Shown here: positions 62,535 through 64,000 of the stretch, piece after piece
How the letters are laid out: each line of letters starts with the position of its first letter
Numbering within the stretch: the first letter of the stretch is position 1
Source of the DNA: Cardinalis cardinalis
Taxonomy: Eukaryota > Chordata > Aves > Passeriformes > Cardinalidae
Direction: 5' to 3'
Assembly (NCBI GenBank): GCA_014549065.1
Contig: JACDOX010000116.1
Coordinates: 1,818,879-1,882,878, forward strand
Length of the DNA stretch: 64,000 nucleotides
Notes under the pieces: generated by a model
Database searches by the model: none
Told to the model about the DNA's origin: nothing
What the model saw: only the letters and a program-made list of their open reading frames with translations
Program-made: the position numbers and the translations under genes

Positions 62535-64000
62535 ATATTTAAGATAGAATTCCGGTAAAATTTAGGCATCACAATAATTTTTTATATTGTTTGGAGATGA
62601 AGTCTTTAATTATAATGTCAGCTTCTCACTTTGTTTTTTGTCATTTCGGTACAAAATATAATCAGTGTAGCTTAGATCTCTGTATTCCATTAAAAATTAT
62701 ATCTGTAAATTGAAAACTTTACTTTTGAGTTTCACATTGCCTGAAGTGAATCTTGCCATGGCCACAGGTTGAAGACCAACAATTCAACCATACTTGTGAA
62801 CTTTTTGTCAGATGAAGAGAGTCAAAGTGAGAATGAGATTATATGATGGCATAAATATAAAATCTCAACAAGTGGGAGGAAGAAAGGGTTACACTAGAGA
62901 GAAAAAGAATTTATGCATGCTTGAAGCAAAAGGTGATATGCATCTGTAAGCATGTATATTTAAACAAAGGCTCTGCTTTTACAGGCTGTGTAGGCAATGT
63001 CTCTTCAAATCCTTGTGGAATTGTTTAATCACAAAACCAACCTTATTAGCATATGTTGTCAACTTACTTGACCTAGATATTCCAAATAACTGAATACTTT
63101 AATAGATTTTAAATAGTTTCATTTTATATTATTGTTGTCTTAACCAAGGGTTATGTCTCAAGAGGTCAAGCTTTGCTCTGAACGGCAGCATCAAAATATT
63201 TTTTTCAATAATGCATATTATTGAAGTATGACTTTCAGTATACTGTGTTTGATTTTGTTAATGATTTAATACTGTCAGTGCTGTGATTCAAGTAAACTAA
63301 CTAATTCAAATTGACAATATTCCCCTNTATTTATTGCTATTTAAAACATGCATCCACTAACTCTTCCTGCAAACAATCATTTATTTCTTTAGGCATGCTT
63401 TATCAAAAGATCTGTGACACTTGCATGAATTTTAACCTTACTATTTATCAACACTGTTTTCATTGTTTTTACTCAGAAAACATTAGAAACCCTCACACTA
63501 TGTTGTTTAGTTGGTGTGGGATGCTCAGATTCTATATGGTACCTGCTGTCGTCTTATACCTTGGCTGGCCTTATACAATCTGGAACAAAAGTTGCATTGT
63601 ATTTCTGCTCGTTAGGACTACCAGAAAAAGTTTTGCATAAAAGTTGTACGGTGTCTCATAGGTCTTCTCAAAACAGATATGTTTTTCATGGGATTGCATA
63701 GCTTTGTTCTTGTGTATTTTGGTCTAGTTTGGTGAGTGAGGAGATGTGTAGAGGTAATAGGTATGCTATGTTGGGCTTTTTATCTTTGTTTTGTTCTGCT
63801 TTGTTTTTCTTTGCTTCTCCACTTCCCTTACAATTTTCCCAGAGTAGAAGAAAGGAATTAACTTATTTACAGGTTTACAGGTGACTAGAGTATGCTAATG
63901 AATGGGGATCATTTTATGTGTTTCCAACTCTCACAAGCCCATGAATCTGCTACTGCAGACACACAAGACACATCCAACTACAAGCTTTGCTCTCTTTGTG
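62535..64000. other. AT-rich unique stretch at the window end
   Basis: No gene, RNA gene or repeat family is recognised. The longest open frame (about 109 codons from 63311) contains an N and no known domain. Confidence 0.6.

Noticed and set aside
1..64000. tRNA genes, CRISPR arrays, bacterial operons or a complete protein-coding gene
   Set aside because: None was seen. Stop density, composition and the vertebrate-type repeats argue against any prokaryotic content, and no tRNA-like B-box with a matching cloverleaf was noticed.

Overview
The window looks like a 64 kb piece of a bird nuclear genome, AT-rich and without any convincing complete gene. The bird assignment rests on three things. 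First, there is a truncated CR1 LINE at 57.7-58.2 kb with the typical avian CR1 3' end. Second, two common avian LTR types are present in diverged form (two copies of one type at 13.8 and 38.3 kb, one copy of the other at 62.0 kb). Third, there are two younger solo LTRs with intact 6-bp target duplications. Isolated single N bases sit inside otherwise continuous sequence, and they cluster in the GC-rich repeats, as expected for ambiguous base calls in a draft assembly. No species or chromosome can be named from the sequence.

Layout. 1-121: AAAAG microsatellite. 122-5869: AT-rich unique sequence with a GC-rich patch near 2.54-2.80 kb. 5870-6489: plus-strand solo LTR (608 bp) flanked by GTTAAT. 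6490-13823: unique sequence with low-complexity tracts. 13824-about 14470: old minus-strand LTR. 14471-38290: long unique stretch with short local duplications and hairpins, plus a weak terminal-exon candidate at 33.1 kb. 38291-39341: old minus-strand LTR of the same family as the 13.8 kb copy. 39342-45097: unique sequence, with the best internal-exon candidate on the minus strand at 43667-43924. 45098-45684: second solo LTR (575 bp, minus strand) flanked by GGAAAG. 45685-57699: unique sequence with several near-perfect hairpins and tandem duplications. 57700-58170: CR1. 58171-61996: unique sequence with a paired-octamer palindrome. 61997-62534: old plus-strand LTR. 62535-64000: unique sequence.

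The most interesting signals are small non-coding structures. One is a 56-bp near-perfect palindrome at 49538-49593 (26-nt arms, 24 matches, 4-nt loop). Another is a 14-bp inverted repeat at 58454-58486 that places two POU octamer motifs head to head. A third is a perfect 14-bp stem at 47064-47095. I read the window as an intergenic region or a large intron. All open frames over about 60 codons appear to be chance, repeat-derived or at best unproven exons.
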